32,982 nt of DNA from Oscillospiraceae bacterium (GTDB lineage: Bacteria > Bacillota > Clostridia > Oscillospirales > Oscillospiraceae). The stretch covers positions 1-32,982 of the forward strand of contig JAJPYE010000032.1 in the NCBI GenBank assembly GCA_021205095.1, read 5' to 3'. The position numbers and the translations under genes were made by a program. Below, in pieces: positions 1 to 7,511 of the stretch (position 1 is the stretch's first letter; each line of letters begins with the position of its first letter). The notes under the pieces were generated by a model that was not told the DNA's origin, did not search any database, and saw nothing but the letters and a program-made list of their open reading frames with translations.

Positions 1-52
1 TCAATATCCGGTACCGAACCTATGAACTTTACACAAACTATTTTACACTACC
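1..52. repeat. Left copy of a 52-bp terminal inverted repeat (IS256-like end)
   Basis: The first 52 bases are the exact reverse complement of the last 52 bases of the window; identity stops abruptly at position 52. Read from 52 outward, the sequence starts GGTAGTGTAAAATAG and continues with TTTGTGTAAAG, the style of IS256/Mutator-family terminal repeats (GG, then TGTAAA-rich blocks). I infer that position 52 is the outer edge of an insertion sequence whose body lies outside the window. No transposase is visible. A shared assembly-graph overlap without an IS remains possible. Confidence 0.7.
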
Positions 53-105
53 TTTGTTTCCTAAGCGCGCAGGGGCGTTGGTTTACGGGGGGGCGTTTTC
101 TCCTT

Positions 106-135
106 CGCAGAGGCGTTCAGCCTTTGCGGTTTTTT
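106..135 (+). terminator. Terminator-like hairpin facing in from the left IS end
   Basis: CGCAGAGGC (106-114) and GCCTTTGCG (120-128) form a 9-bp stem with one G-U pair and a 5-base loop, followed by six T at 130-135. The T tract lies on the plus strand, so it would stop transcripts coming out of the left-hand element before they run antisense into dpaB, whose stop codon it touches. In the dpaB direction no T tract follows. Confidence 0.4.
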
Positions 136-709
136 ATGCCAAAAGCACGGGCTGAAGCTGGCGGCCCCTGGCCGCGGCCTCCACCGTGGCGGCGATTTGG
201 GCATAGTCGCAGCTCAGAGACGCAGGCTTTTCGGCGGGAGCGTCCTGGCGGAAGGGAACAAAATAAATATTCCTCCGATTCAGCAGCCGCCCGATGCTCT
301 CCGCCGATGCGCCCAGGCCGTCGTTGGTGGACACGCCGACGACCAGGGGCTTGCCGTTTCGCAGATGGCCCTTGGCGGCCATGGTGACGGCGGTGTCCGT
401 AATGCCGTGGGCAAGCTTCCCCAATGTGTTTCCCGTGCAGGGGACGATGGCCAGCACGTCGATGACGTTGCCGGGGCCAAGAGGCTCCGCGTCGAAAATG
501 GTTGTGACGGCGCTGTGGCCGCTCTCATTCTCCAGCAGAGACAGCCAGTCCCTGCCGGGGCCGAAGCGGCTGTCCTTTTGGGCGTTCTCGCTGAAAATAG
601 GGTATACCTGAAACTGTCCGCACAGGGCGGGCAGCACCTGGGCCAGCTTTCCAAAGGAGCAGTAGGAGCCGGTCAGGGCAAGCCCCAGGCGCAGCTTATT
701 GTTTTCCAT
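134..709 (-). CDS. dpaB: Dipicolinate synthase subunit B
   Basis: This is the flavoprotein-like subunit (SpoVFB) of dipicolinate synthase, which with DpaA converts a lysine-pathway dihydrodipicolinate-stage intermediate to dipicolinic acid in the mother cell; the acid is then loaded into the forespore core. The 191-residue product has the family's N-terminal LALTGSYCSF segment (about residues 10-19) and the PCTGNTLGKL phosphate-binding-like loop near residue 93. The ATG at 709 is chosen over the one at 730 because GAGGAGGAAG lies just upstream and it overlaps the end of dpaA by 14 bases, implying translational coupling. The length is normal for the family. The gene is last before the left-hand repeat. 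Confidence 0.93.
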   Translation of the reverse strand: MENNKLRLGLALTGSYCSFGKLAQVLPALCGQFQVYPIFSENAQKDSRFGPGRDWLSLLENESGHSAVTTIFDAEPLGPGNVIDVLAIVPCTGNTLGKLAHGITDTAVTMAAKGHLRNGKPLVVGVSTNDGLGASAESIGRLLNRRNIYFVPFRQDAPAEKPASLSCDYAQIAATVEAAARGRQLQPVLLA

Positions 710-1313
710 TTTCTTCCTCCTCGATGACACGATAAATGGCTTCGGCCATCACGTCCGCCGCCGCCTTGGGCGCATACAGACCGGGCAGCCCCGGCGCCTT
801 CAAAACGGCGGCGCCGTCGGCCCAGCCGCCGGGCGCGCTGGCAAGCTCCAGACACAGCGCCCCGCCGTAGTCCCCGGCGAGGACGGGAGCGGGGATGGTG
901 TTCACCACAATGTCAAATTTGCGGGGGATGGCCGTCAGCTCTACAGCCCGGCAGCCCACCGCTCTGGCGGCGGCCCGGTCGCTCCGGCTTCTGGCCGCTA
1001 CGGTGACATGAACGCCCAGGGAGGACAGCATCCCCGCCAAAAACCGCCCGATCCGGCCATACCCGGCCACCAGCGCCTCCGCGCCCATCATGGCCCGGTT
1101 CGACCGGCGCATCAGCAGCTCCAGGGCCCCCTCCGCCGTCAGGGCGGCGTTTTCGATAACGTATATTTCGTCCCTCCAGTAGGGGAGGCCGGTTTTCATC
1201 GCCGGGGGCGCGATGATACGGCCTCCCTCCGCCGTAATGGAGTGCCCGTCCGTCTCCAGCCGCCGCCGCAGATACAAAAACCGCGGGTCGGCTCCCAAAA
1301 AGGTAAAATCCAC
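696..1313 (-). CDS. dpaA: Dipicolinate synthase subunit A, short form
   Basis: This is the NAD(P)-dependent subunit (SpoVFA) of dipicolinate synthase. The Rossmann motif VAGYGRIGRF begins near residue 82, and the family's NTIP, ELASAPGG and KAPGLPG blocks follow in order to the C-terminus. The start is GTG at 1313, with GGAGGTG seven bases upstream; longer readings run through the upstream terminator region and lack a ribosome site. The protein is 205 residues, whereas the Bacillus subtilis protein is close to 300. The loss is in the N-terminal domain, about 80 residues before the Rossmann loop instead of about 145. The catalytic half is intact, so I infer a functional compact form. It overlaps dpaB by 14 bases. 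Confidence 0.9.
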   Translation of the reverse strand: MDFTFLGADPRFLYLRRRLETDGHSITAEGGRIIAPPAMKTGLPYWRDEIYVIENAALTAEGALELLMRRSNRAMMGAEALVAGYGRIGRFLAGMLSSLGVHVTVAARSRSDRAAARAVGCRAVELTAIPRKFDIVVNTIPAPVLAGDYGGALCLELASAPGGWADGAAVLKAPGLPGLYAPKAAADVMAEAIYRVIEEEENGKQ

Positions 1314-1390
1314 AGTTATCACCTCCCGCCATGCTATGCGATTGCGGTCATTTTTGCTAAAAGGCGCAGGGGGAAGACAGAGGATGTACA

Positions 1391-1434
1391 CAAAAAAGGA
1401 GAAGCCGTGCAAGACGCACGAGCTTCTCCTTTTA
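1391..1434 (-). terminator. Intrinsic terminator of the VanY-like gene
   Basis: AAAAGGAGAAGC and GCTTCTCCTTTT form a perfect 12-bp stem, with a second short stem (CGTGC/GCACG) inside. In the minus direction the hairpin is followed by TTTTTTG. It lies 30 bases past the stop of the VanY-like gene and separates it from dpaAB. Confidence 0.85.
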
Positions 1435-1465
1435 AGGCGGGGCAAAAGGCCCCGCTGCAATCAGC

Positions 1466-2311
1466 TTATTGATACTGCTCCAGCAGATCCAGGAACTCTT
1501 CCAGGCACAGGTCGTTTTCCATCATGTACATGGCGGCGTCCGCGCCGACATAGCGGAGATGCCACGGCTCGTATTCCACGCCGGTGATGTCCGTTTTGCC
1601 GTCTGGATAGCGGATGACGTAGCCAAAGGCGGCGCAGTTTTCCTCCAGCCACAGCATCAGGCCGGAGCCGCCGATATACGGCTCCATATCCTGGCCGGAA
1701 TATTCCAGAATATCCGCCGCTAGGCCGGACTGATGCTCGCTGGCGCCGGGGTAGTTGACGGCCAGGCGGGTGGCGGCCTCCGCCTCCTCCTGGGTCATGC
1801 CCTCCTCCATGTAGCTGTCCACATGGTTCCAATATATGCTGTACTGTGTGCTGTAGGAGCGATAACAGGAGCAGACGTAGACCGAGTACCCGCTGGCTCT
1901 GGCGGCGGCGATCATGTCGATCAGGGCGTTGGCCACGCGGGAGTCCATGTATTCTCCGTCCTCTATCTCCGTCAGGGAGGGCGGCTCATAGTCCTCCCCC
2001 AGGGGGTATTCATACCGAATAAGCTGCAAATACCATTCGGAGGTGTCCAGATCCGGCAGGCCCAGGGGCGTGGCGAACGGGGTTGGATCCGGCTCCGCCG
2101 TGGCGATGGTCGTCCCCGTATATGCCTCGGATATTTCCGCCTGACTGCCCTGGCTCAGCGCCCCAATTTTGTCTGCAATCAAAATCAGGACTGCCGTGAC
2201 GATAAGCAGGACGGCGAACAGCGACAGCAGTCGGCTGCGGGCCTCCGCCCGCTGCCGGGCGGATTGCCGGTAGGGTCTTCTGTTTTTCTGTTGTGTGGCG
2301 ATAAGGAACAC
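1466..2311 (-). CDS. D-alanyl-D-alanine carboxypeptidase, VanY/M15B family, membrane-anchored
   Basis: This is a cell-wall peptidase that would trim the terminal D-Ala from peptidoglycan stem peptides outside the membrane. Of 281 residues, a basic N-terminus is followed by one membrane segment at about 27-47 and a spacer. The M15B domain fills the C-terminal half: CSCYRSYSTQ, then SEHQSGLAADI (the SxHxxGxxxD zinc motif), then EPWHLRYVG with the catalytic Glu and third zinc ligand His. The start is taken as GTG at 2311, but the ribosome site is weak, so a few residues could be lost. The gene has its own promoter at 2340-2369 and a strong terminator. Being next to dpaAB hints at spore cortex or wall work, but nothing in the sequence proves it. 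Confidence 0.88.
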   Translation of the reverse strand: MFLIATQQKNRRPYRQSARQRAEARSRLLSLFAVLLIVTAVLILIADKIGALSQGSQAEISEAYTGTTIATAEPDPTPFATPLGLPDLDTSEWYLQLIRYEYPLGEDYEPPSLTEIEDGEYMDSRVANALIDMIAAARASGYSVYVCSCYRSYSTQYSIYWNHVDSYMEEGMTQEEAEAATRLAVNYPGASEHQSGLAADILEYSGQDMEPYIGGSGLMLWLEENCAAFGYVIRYPDGKTDITGVEYEPWHLRYVGADAAMYMMENDLCLEEFLDLLEQYQ

Positions 2312-2339
2312 CCCTGTCTGTCAAAATAAATCCTGTTAA

Positions 2340-2369
2340 AGAATACCATCCCGCCTTGCTATAAGTCAA
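2340..2369 (-). promoter_or_regulatory. Sigma-A promoter of the VanY-like gene
   Basis: On the minus strand TTGACT (2364-2369) is followed after 18 bases by TATTCT (2340-2345). The -35 element sits in the loop of the hairpin at 2348-2384, so the pta terminator and this promoter share bases. Confidence 0.55.
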
Positions 2370-2384
2370 TAGAAAAGGCGGGAT
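2348..2384 (-). terminator. Hairpin after pta
   Basis: ATCCCGCCTT (2348-2357) and AAGGCGGGAT (2375-2384) form a perfect 10-bp stem with a 17-base loop. It is the only terminator-like structure downstream of pta. In the minus direction only GGTATTCTTT follows, so termination is likely weak. Confidence 0.5.
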
Positions 2385-2436
2385 GATGTTGGATTTTAGC
2401 AGATTTTTGCGTTTTCCGGCGCTTTTCGCCGAACGC

Positions 2437-3414
2437 TTACAGCGCCTGAGAGGCGGTGATGATGGCCATCTTATAGACCTCGTCCGCCACGCAGCCGCGG
2501 GACAGGTCGTTGATGGGGGCGTTCAGGCCCAGCAGCAGGGGGCCGTAGGCCGCGAAGCCGCCGAAGCGCTGGGCGATCTTATAGCCGATGTTGGCCGCGT
2601 TCACGTCCGGGAAGATGAAGGTGTTGGCATAGCCGGCCACAGGGCTGCCGGGGAATTTGAGCTGGCCCACGGTGGGGGACACGGCGGCGTCGAACTGCAT
2701 CTCGCCGTCCACGGGGGTGTCGGGCATGGCGGCCTTGGCCTTGGCGCAGGCGTTCTGCATCAGGGTGACGGTGTCGTCCTTGGCGGAACCCTTGGTGGAG
2801 AAGCTCAGGAAGGCTACCTTGGGGTCAATGCCGAACTTGCGGGCCACCTTGGCGGTTTCCACAGCGGACTCCACAAGCTGATCCTCGGTGGGATGGATGG
2901 TGATGGCGCAGTCGCCCATGGCGTATTTCTCCTCCACGCCGTCCTTCTCGCGGACCATAATAAATGTGCCGGACACGTTGCTGTTGCCGGGCTTGGTCTT
3001 GATGAGCTGGAGCGCGGGACGCACGGTGTCGGCGGTGGAATAGGTGGCGCCGCCCAGCAGGCAGTCGGCCTTGCCCATCTTCACCAGCATGGTGCCGAAG
3101 TAGTTGCCCTTGAGCAGGTTCTTGCGGCAGTCCTCCGGGGTCATCTTGCCCTTGCGAAGCTCCACCATTTTGTCCACCATGGCGTCCATCTCAGGATAGG
3201 TGGCCGGGTCGATGACCTCCACGCCGTCGATGTTGAAGCCGCCGGCCTTGGCCGCCGCCTGCACGTCCGCCACGACGCCGATCAGGATGGGCTGCAGAAA
3301 GCCGCCCTTCATCAGCCGGTCGGTGGCCTCCAGGATACGGGCGTCCGTACCCTCGGTGAATACGATGGTCTTTTTCTCGGCGGCCTTCAGCGCCTCGATC
3401 AGTTCCTCAAACAT
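2437..3414 (-). CDS. pta: Phosphate acetyltransferase
   Basis: This cytosolic enzyme interconverts acetyl-CoA and acetyl phosphate, the first step of the Pta-Ack route that yields ATP and acetate. The 325 residues match the short single-domain Pta of Gram-positives (about 325-330). The PTA/PTB domain spans the whole protein: an N-terminal TIVFTEGTDARILEA block, then GKMTPEDCRKNLLKGN, LLGGATYSTADTVRPALQ, AFLSFSTKGSAKDD and the C-terminal NDLSRGC block. The ATG at 3414 is chosen because GGAGG lies 10 bases upstream. No ackA is adjacent. A weak promoter candidate lies at 3446-3476. Confidence 0.96.
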   Translation of the reverse strand: MFEELIEALKAAEKKTIVFTEGTDARILEATDRLMKGGFLQPILIGVVADVQAAAKAGGFNIDGVEVIDPATYPEMDAMVDKMVELRKGKMTPEDCRKNLLKGNYFGTMLVKMGKADCLLGGATYSTADTVRPALQLIKTKPGNSNVSGTFIMVREKDGVEEKYAMGDCAITIHPTEDQLVESAVETAKVARKFGIDPKVAFLSFSTKGSAKDDTVTLMQNACAKAKAAMPDTPVDGEMQFDAAVSPTVGQLKFPGSPVAGYANTFIFPDVNAANIGYKIAQRFGGFAAYGPLLLGLNAPINDLSRGCVADEVYKMAIITASQAL

Positions 3415-3445
3415 AGGCTTGTATCCTCCAAATTTAAAAATATGT

Positions 3446-3476
3446 ATAATACGCGAAAAATCCAGGCGGAACGCAA
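3446..3476 (-). promoter_or_regulatory. Possible pta promoter
   Basis: On the minus strand TATTAT (3446-3451) has TTGCGT (3471-3476) 19 bases upstream. The spacing is long and the -35 imperfect, so this is only a candidate. Confidence 0.3.
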
Positions 3477-3530
3477 AATCCGCCCACAACCACCATGGTA
3501 ACACTTAACCGGCTGAAATGCAAGTTTCTG

Positions 3531-3559
3531 TTTACAAAAAAACCGCCGTCGTTTATAAT
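3531..3559 (+). promoter_or_regulatory. Sigma-A promoter of the XRE-lepA operon
   Basis: TTTACA (3531-3536), a 17-base spacer and a consensus TATAAT (3554-3559) lie 37 bases upstream of the XRE gene. The promoter would also drive lepA, whose start overlaps the XRE stop. Confidence 0.8.
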
Positions 3560-3595
3560 ACTAACTGTTATCGAAAAAATCAGGAGGAGATAGGC

Positions 3596-3898
3596 GTGGA
3601 TCAGCGGAAGTTTTGCGAAAACCTGGCCAAGCTGCGCCGGGAGAAGGGAGTGTCCCAGCGAAAGGCCGCCGGGGATCTGCAAATATCCCAGGCGCTGCTG
3701 AGCCATTATGAAAACGGCGCAAGAGAGCCGGGGCTGGCCTTCGTGTGCCGGGCCTGCGACTATTACGGCGTGACGGCGGACTTTCTTTTGGGCCGCACGA
3801 ACGACCGGGAGGAAACGAATTCCAGCGCGGCCTGTCTGGGCCGTCTGACCCAGCAGCTTCGGAAGCTGGCAGAGGAGGCAGAACAGTATATAAAATGA
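3596..3898 (+). CDS. XRE-family helix-turn-helix regulator
   Basis: This small cytosolic DNA-binding protein (100 residues) has an N-terminal Cro/C1-type HTH at about residues 5-60: [19 protein letters not shown] as the first helices, [15 protein letters not shown] as the recognition region, and [12 protein letters not shown] closing the domain. The rest is a short helical tail. The start is GTG at 3596, with AGGAGG eight bases upstream; an upstream in-frame ATG at 3518 would precede the promoter and is rejected. The stop overlaps the lepA start (ATGA), so the two are co-translated. Its target is unknown; autoregulation of this operon is possible. Confidence 0.85.
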   Translation: MDQRKFCENLAKLRREKGVSQRKAAGDLQISQALLSHYENGAREPGLAFVCRACDYYGVTADFLLGRTNDREETNSSAACLGRLTQQLRKLAEEAEQYIK

Positions 3899-5682
3899 AG
3901 CAGGAGAACATTCGGAATTTTTCCATCATTGCCCATATCGACCACGGCAAATCCACCCTGTCCGACCGGCTCATCGAGCTGTGCGGCGCGGTGGAGGCCC
4001 GGCAGATGGAGGATCAGATCCTGGACAACATGGATCTGGAGCGGGAGCGGGGCATCACCATCAAGGCGCGGGCCGTCACCCTCTACTGGAAGGACTATCA
4101 GCTAAACCTGATCGACACGCCGGGCCATGTGGACTTCAACTATGAGGTCAGCCGCTCCCTGGCCGCCTGCGAGGGGGCGGTGCTGGTGGTGGACGCCTCC
4201 CAGGGGGTGGAGGCCCAGACCCTGGCCAACACCTACCTGGCCATGGAGCATGACCTGGAGATACTGCCGGTCATCAACAAAATCGACCTGCCCGCCGCCG
4301 ACCCCGCCCGCGTGAAGGCGGAGGTGGAGGACATCATCGGCATCCCGGCCATGGACGCCCCGGAGATCTCCGCCAAAAACGGGGTGAACATCCCGGCGGT
4401 GCTGGAGGGGATTTTAAGCTCTGTTCCCGCCCCCAGCGGGGACGAGTCCGCCCCTCTGAAGGCCCTGGTGTTCGACAGCCAGTATGACAGCTATCGCGGC
4501 GTCATCGTCCTGGTGCGCTTAAAGGACGGCGTTCTGGAAAAGGACATGGACGTGAGCTTTATGGCCACCGGTGCCTCCTATAAGGTGGTGGAGGTGGGCC
4601 ATCTGCTCCCCACCCATCTGGAGCCGTGCCAGCGGCTGACCGCCGGAGAGGTGGGCTACTTTACCGCCAGCATAAAAAACGTGGCGGACACCCGTGTGGG
4701 CGATACCGTCACCGGCACAGCCCGGCCCGCGGCGGAGCCGCTCCCCGGTTATCGTCCTGCCCGGAGCATGGTCTACTGCGGCATTTACACGGAGGACGGC
4801 TCCAAATACCCCGACCTGCGGGACGCCCTGGAAAAGCTGCGCTTAAACGACGCGTCCCTGGCATTTGAGCCGGAGTCCTCCGCCGCTCTGGGCTTTGGCT
4901 TCCGCTGCGGTTTTCTGGGGATGCTCCACCTGGAGATCGTCCAGGAGCGGCTGGAGCGGGAGTTCGACCTGGATCTGGTGACGACATTGCCCTCCGTGGT
5001 CTATGAGATCGAGATGACGGACGGCACGGTCAGGCACGTATCGAACCCCCACGACTACCCGGAGGTGTCCGCTATCCTGGAGGCCAGGGAGCCGTACGTG
5101 AATATGACCATCATCACCCCTTCGGAATTTGTGGGGAACATCATGCCCCTCTGCCAGGAGCGGCGGGGAGAATATAAGGGGATGCAGTATCTTGACCAGC
5201 GCCTGGTGGAGTTGACCTATGAGATGCCCCTGGGAGAGATCATCTATAACTTCTTCGACACCCTGAAGGCCCGCACCAAGGGCTACGCCTCCATGGATTA
5301 TGAATATTCCTGCTATAAGCCCTCGGAGCTTGTGAAGGTGGATCTGCTCTTAAACGGCGACCCGGTGGACGCCCTGAGCCTGATCGCCCATAAGGACAAG
5401 GCCTACCCCAGGGCCAGAAAGCTCTGCGAAAAGCTGAAGGAGAACATCCCCCGCCAGCTTTTCGAGGTGCCGATTCAGGCGGCTATCGGGGGCAAGATCA
5501 TCGCCAGGGAAACGGTGAAGGCCCTGCGGAAGGACGTCCTGGCCAAGTGCTACGGCGGCGACATCACCCGGAAAAAGAAGCTGCTGGAAAAGCAGAAGGA
5601 GGGCAAAAAGAAAATGCGCTCCCTGGGCAGCGTCCAGCTCCCAACCGAGGCGTTTTTGGCCGTCCTGAAGCTGGACGAGTGA
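3895..5682 (+). CDS. lepA: Elongation factor 4 (LepA)
   Basis: This is the translational GTPase that acts on stalled or mistranslocated ribosomes. It has 595 residues, normal for LepA. The G domain carries AHIDHGKS (residues 13-20), the ERERGITIK switch, DTPGH near 80 and NKID near 132. Domain II and the EF-G-like domains follow, then the LepA-specific C-terminal region rich in Lys ([15 protein letters not shown]). The ATG at 3895 lies inside the stop of the XRE gene. A short GGCCG/CGGCC hairpin soon after the stop is at best a weak terminator. Confidence 0.97.
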   Translation: MKQENIRNFSIIAHIDHGKSTLSDRLIELCGAVEARQMEDQILDNMDLERERGITIKARAVTLYWKDYQLNLIDTPGHVDFNYEVSRSLAACEGAVLVVDASQGVEAQTLANTYLAMEHDLEILPVINKIDLPAADPARVKAEVEDIIGIPAMDAPEISAKNGVNIPAVLEGILSSVPAPSGDESAPLKALVFDSQYDSYRGVIVLVRLKDGVLEKDMDVSFMATGASYKVVEVGHLLPTHLEPCQRLTAGEVGYFTASIKNVADTRVGDTVTGTARPAAEPLPGYRPARSMVYCGIYTEDGSKYPDLRDALEKLRLNDASLAFEPESSAALGFGFRCGFLGMLHLEIVQERLEREFDLDLVTTLPSVVYEIEMTDGTVRHVSNPHDYPEVSAILEAREPYVNMTIITPSEFVGNIMPLCQERRGEYKGMQYLDQRLVELTYEMPLGEIIYNFFDTLKARTKGYASMDYEYSCYKPSELVKVDLLLNGDPVDALSLIAHKDKAYPRARKLCEKLKENIPRQLFEVPIQAAIGGKIIARETVKALRKDVLAKCYGGDITRKKKLLEKQKEGKKKMRSLGSVQLPTEAFLAVLKLDE

Positions 5683-5774
5683 CGGTCAGGCCGCCGGACG
5701 GCCCGCTTCTTTGCCCTTAAAAAAATCTTAAGGCCCCCTTTTGCGGAGCTTAAAACACTTTTTCGCCCGCTGGT

Positions 5775-5783
5775 GCTATACTG
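5775..5783 (+). promoter_or_regulatory. Extended -10 promoter of the NlpC/P60-like gene
   Basis: TGC followed by TATACT (5778-5783) is an extended -10 element. No good -35 is seen at the usual distance, as is common for extended -10 promoters. The start codon is 35 bases downstream. Confidence 0.5.
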
Positions 5784-5818
5784 TTTTGACAGAAAAAGGA
5801 ACAGGGGGCGTGTGGAAT

Positions 5819-6517
5819 ATGAAGGTGCGGCGGCGGGTAAGGCTGGAGCTGCTATTGCTGGCGGTACTGATCGTGTGCCTGGCCTATGTCAGCCGATGGG
5901 CCTGGGGGAGCAGCTATGGAAACGGCGTTTATGTGACGGACGCCGGGAAGACCATCCGGGTGGAATACGGCTCCTCCACCGGCACGGAGATCGACGTCAG
6001 TCTTTTTACTGATCCCTATGTGAAAACCGGCGGGGATCTGGCGGTTTGGGTGCAGATCGCCTGGGAGAACCAGTGGGGCTATGTGTGGGGAACCTTTGGA
6101 AACGTTTTGACCATGGACGAGTATGCGTCGAAGCTTGCCCAGTACCCGGACAATGTGGGGCGCTACAGCAGCTTTATCCTGCAAAACTGGATAGGCCGCC
6201 GGACAGCGGACTGCGTGGGGCTGATTAAATCCTACGGCTGGTACGACCCGGACACGGGGAGCATTGAATATGGTTCCAACGGCATGGAGGACGTGGACAC
6301 AGAGGGAATGTATGAGGCCGCCACGGTGAAGGGGGAAATCGACACCCTGCCGGAAACGTCGGGCGTGATAGTCTATATGCCCGGCCATGTGGGGGTATAC
6401 ATCGGCGGCGGCTATGTCATCGAGTCCATTGGCACCGAAGGAGGCGTGGTCAAAACCAGGCTGGATGGCCGGGGCTGGACGGACTGGTTCCAGTGTCCAT
6501 ATATTACATATTACTGA
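5819..6517 (+). CDS. Secreted NlpC/P60-like cell-wall hydrolase
   Basis: This is probably a cysteine peptidase acting on peptidoglycan or another exported substrate. The 232 residues start with a basic patch and one hydrophobic segment (about 7-25, LELLLLAVLIVCLAYV) that serves as signal or anchor. The catalytic pattern is readable as TADCVGLIKS (Cys132), PGHVGVYIGG (His190) and YVIES (Glu202), spaced as in NlpC/P60 domains. No SH3 or LysM domain is present. The ATG at 5819 is used; an in-frame GTG at 5810 is an alternative with an equally plausible ribosome site. It has its own promoter and terminator. Similarity is at motif level only, so the substrate is unknown. Confidence 0.75.
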   Translation: MKVRRRVRLELLLLAVLIVCLAYVSRWAWGSSYGNGVYVTDAGKTIRVEYGSSTGTEIDVSLFTDPYVKTGGDLAVWVQIAWENQWGYVWGTFGNVLTMDEYASKLAQYPDNVGRYSSFILQNWIGRRTADCVGLIKSYGWYDPDTGSIEYGSNGMEDVDTEGMYEAATVKGEIDTLPETSGVIVYMPGHVGVYIGGGYVIESIGTEGGVVKTRLDGRGWTDWFQCPYITYY

Positions 6518-6534
6518 TACGACCGAAGAACAAG

Positions 6535-6573
6535 GGCAGCATCGAAGTGGGTACACTTGATGCTGCCTTAAAT
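6535..6573 (+). terminator. Terminator of the NlpC/P60-like gene
   Basis: GGCAGCATC (6535-6543) pairs with GATGCTGCC (6559-6567), extended inward by AAGTG/CACTT with one bulge. TTAAATAATT follows on the plus strand. Confidence 0.75.
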
Positions 6574-6575
6574 AA

Positions 6576-6725
6576 TTCTTAAGTAACGGTTCCGCCGGAC
6601 TTGAGACACGCTCTCGAAGCTATGGGTTTGTAAAACGGATTGCTGTGATCCGATTTCTTTCTGATAGCCATAGCAGAAAACGGTTTGAAGGGAGTAGATA
6701 AATCAGAAAGCGCGTTGAGCATGGA
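6576..6725. other. AT-richer spacer with nested and competing dyads
   Basis: No gene is seen here. GCTATGG (6619-6625) pairs with CCATAGC (6668-6674) and encloses CGGAT/ATCCG (6636-6640, 6648-6652). A competing pair TTTCTGAT (about 6658-6665) and ATCAGAAA (about 6702-6709) overlaps the first. This marks the left border of the lower-GC block that begins with the HxlR gene and could be a remnant of an integration boundary or a structured RNA. Confidence 0.3.
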
Positions 6726-7052
6726 TTAGCTCATGCTATTTTTATAAGCCGTCCCCCACGCCTCCATAGCGTCCAGGATAGGATTCATTGACTCTCCCAA
6801 TGCACTGAGAGAATACTCTACTCTCGGCGGAACCTCAGCATAAACAGTACGAATCACAATCCCATCATCCTCCATAGATCGCAGGCTGTCTGTCAATACC
6901 TTCTGACTGATCCCCTCCAAATCGCGCCGCAGCTCATTAAACCGCCAGGGACGGGTTCGCAGATTCCGCAAAATCAGCAGTTTCCATTTACTTCCTATCA
7001 ATTCAACCGTCGTTGCAACAGGGCAAGCCGGCAGCTCGTCCTTTGTTTTCAT
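6726..7052 (-). CDS. HxlR-family transcriptional regulator
   Basis: This is a winged-helix regulator of the HxlR/DUF24 type, a family that often senses electrophiles or redox change through an N-terminal cysteine. The 108 residues carry the family signature from the start: CPVATTVELIGSKWKLLIL with Cys10, the RFNELRRDLEGISQKVLT recognition region, then the wing VYAEVPPRVEYSLS and a C-terminal dimerisation helix. The ATG at 7052 is chosen because GAGGTG ends six bases upstream; a GTG three codons earlier is possible. It is transcribed away from the peptide/radical SAM operon from its own promoter at 7109-7137, and is the likely regulator of that operon (inference from divergence). Confidence 0.9.
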   Translation of the reverse strand: MKTKDELPACPVATTVELIGSKWKLLILRNLRTRPWRFNELRRDLEGISQKVLTDSLRSMEDDGIVIRTVYAEVPPRVEYSLSALGESMNPILDAMEAWGTAYKNSMS

Positions 7053-7108
7053 AAAAGGCACCTCACATTCTATTTTCCTCTAACATCAAATCCGAATGTT
7101 ATACTCGA

Positions 7109-7137
7109 ATTATAATGCAGCACGCCATCAAAATCAA
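7109..7137 (-). promoter_or_regulatory. Sigma-A promoter of the HxlR regulator
   Basis: On the minus strand TTGATT (7132-7137), a 17-base spacer and TATAAT (7109-7114). Just downstream, around 7094-7108, CGAATGTTATACTCG is an imperfect dyad overlapping the expected transcription start and could be an autoregulatory operator. Confidence 0.7.
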
Positions 7138-7223
7138 TAGATAGAACGTGAAGATTCTCTGGACAAACCCGTGGAAAATCCATGGGTCACTTTTTTGTGC
7201 CTATGTAATAAAAAGGTGCGTAC

Positions 7224-7251
7224 TTGTTTTCAGGATCGGCACCGATATAAT
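7224..7251 (+). promoter_or_regulatory. Promoter of the Cys-repeat peptide operon
   Basis: TTGTTT (7224-7229), a 16-base spacer and TATAAT (7246-7251). The -35 overlaps GTGCGTACTTGTT, a word I suspect could be the HxlR operator, though that is a guess. The start codon of the peptide gene is 53 bases downstream. Confidence 0.6.
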
Positions 7252-7304
7252 AAAAATTACAGAGAGCCGGACAGCTCCTGAATACAAATCAGAGGTAATG
7301 AACA

Positions 7305-7493
7305 ATGGCACTTTCTAATCTTTTTGGCTGGAACAACAAAGCGGTTTCCGCCTCTTCCTGCGGTACGGCCTGCGGAGCGTCGGACAAGCCGGAAGAAAAG
7401 CCTGCCGCCTGCGGCTCTGCCTGTGGCGCTGCTGACAAACCGGCAGAGGCTCCCACGGCCTGCGGGTCTGCCTGCGGAGCGGCTGACAAGTAA
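7305..7493 (+). CDS. ACGX-type Cys-repeat peptide, probable RiPP precursor
   Basis: This is a 62-residue peptide. Residues 1-17 form a leader-like segment (MALSNLFGWNNKAVSAS). The rest is three copies of a 17-residue unit, each starting CG(T/S)ACGA(S/A)DK, with Cys at 19/23, 36/40 and 53/57, so the period is exactly 17. The linkers are Pro, Glu, Lys and Ala rich, and the third copy ends at the stop after DK. There is no signal peptide or membrane segment. AGAGGT lies eight bases before the ATG. The next gene is a radical SAM/SPASM enzyme, and the pair matches what I recall as the ACGX-repeat peptide family, predicted but not characterised. A metal-binding peptide is the main alternative. Confidence 0.85.
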   Translation: MALSNLFGWNNKAVSASSCGTACGASDKPEEKPAACGSACGAADKPAEAPTACGSACGAADK

Positions 7494-7511
7494 TCCTGTC
7501 CGCAAACCAAT

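Noticed and set aside
1314-1390. Sigma-K or sigma-G promoter for dpaAB
   Set aside because: A CATAGCAT stretch resembles a sigma-K -10, but no -35 element is found at the right distance.
3518-3595. Longer XRE protein starting at ATG 3518
   Set aside because: That start lies upstream of the promoter at 3531-3559 and lacks a ribosome site.
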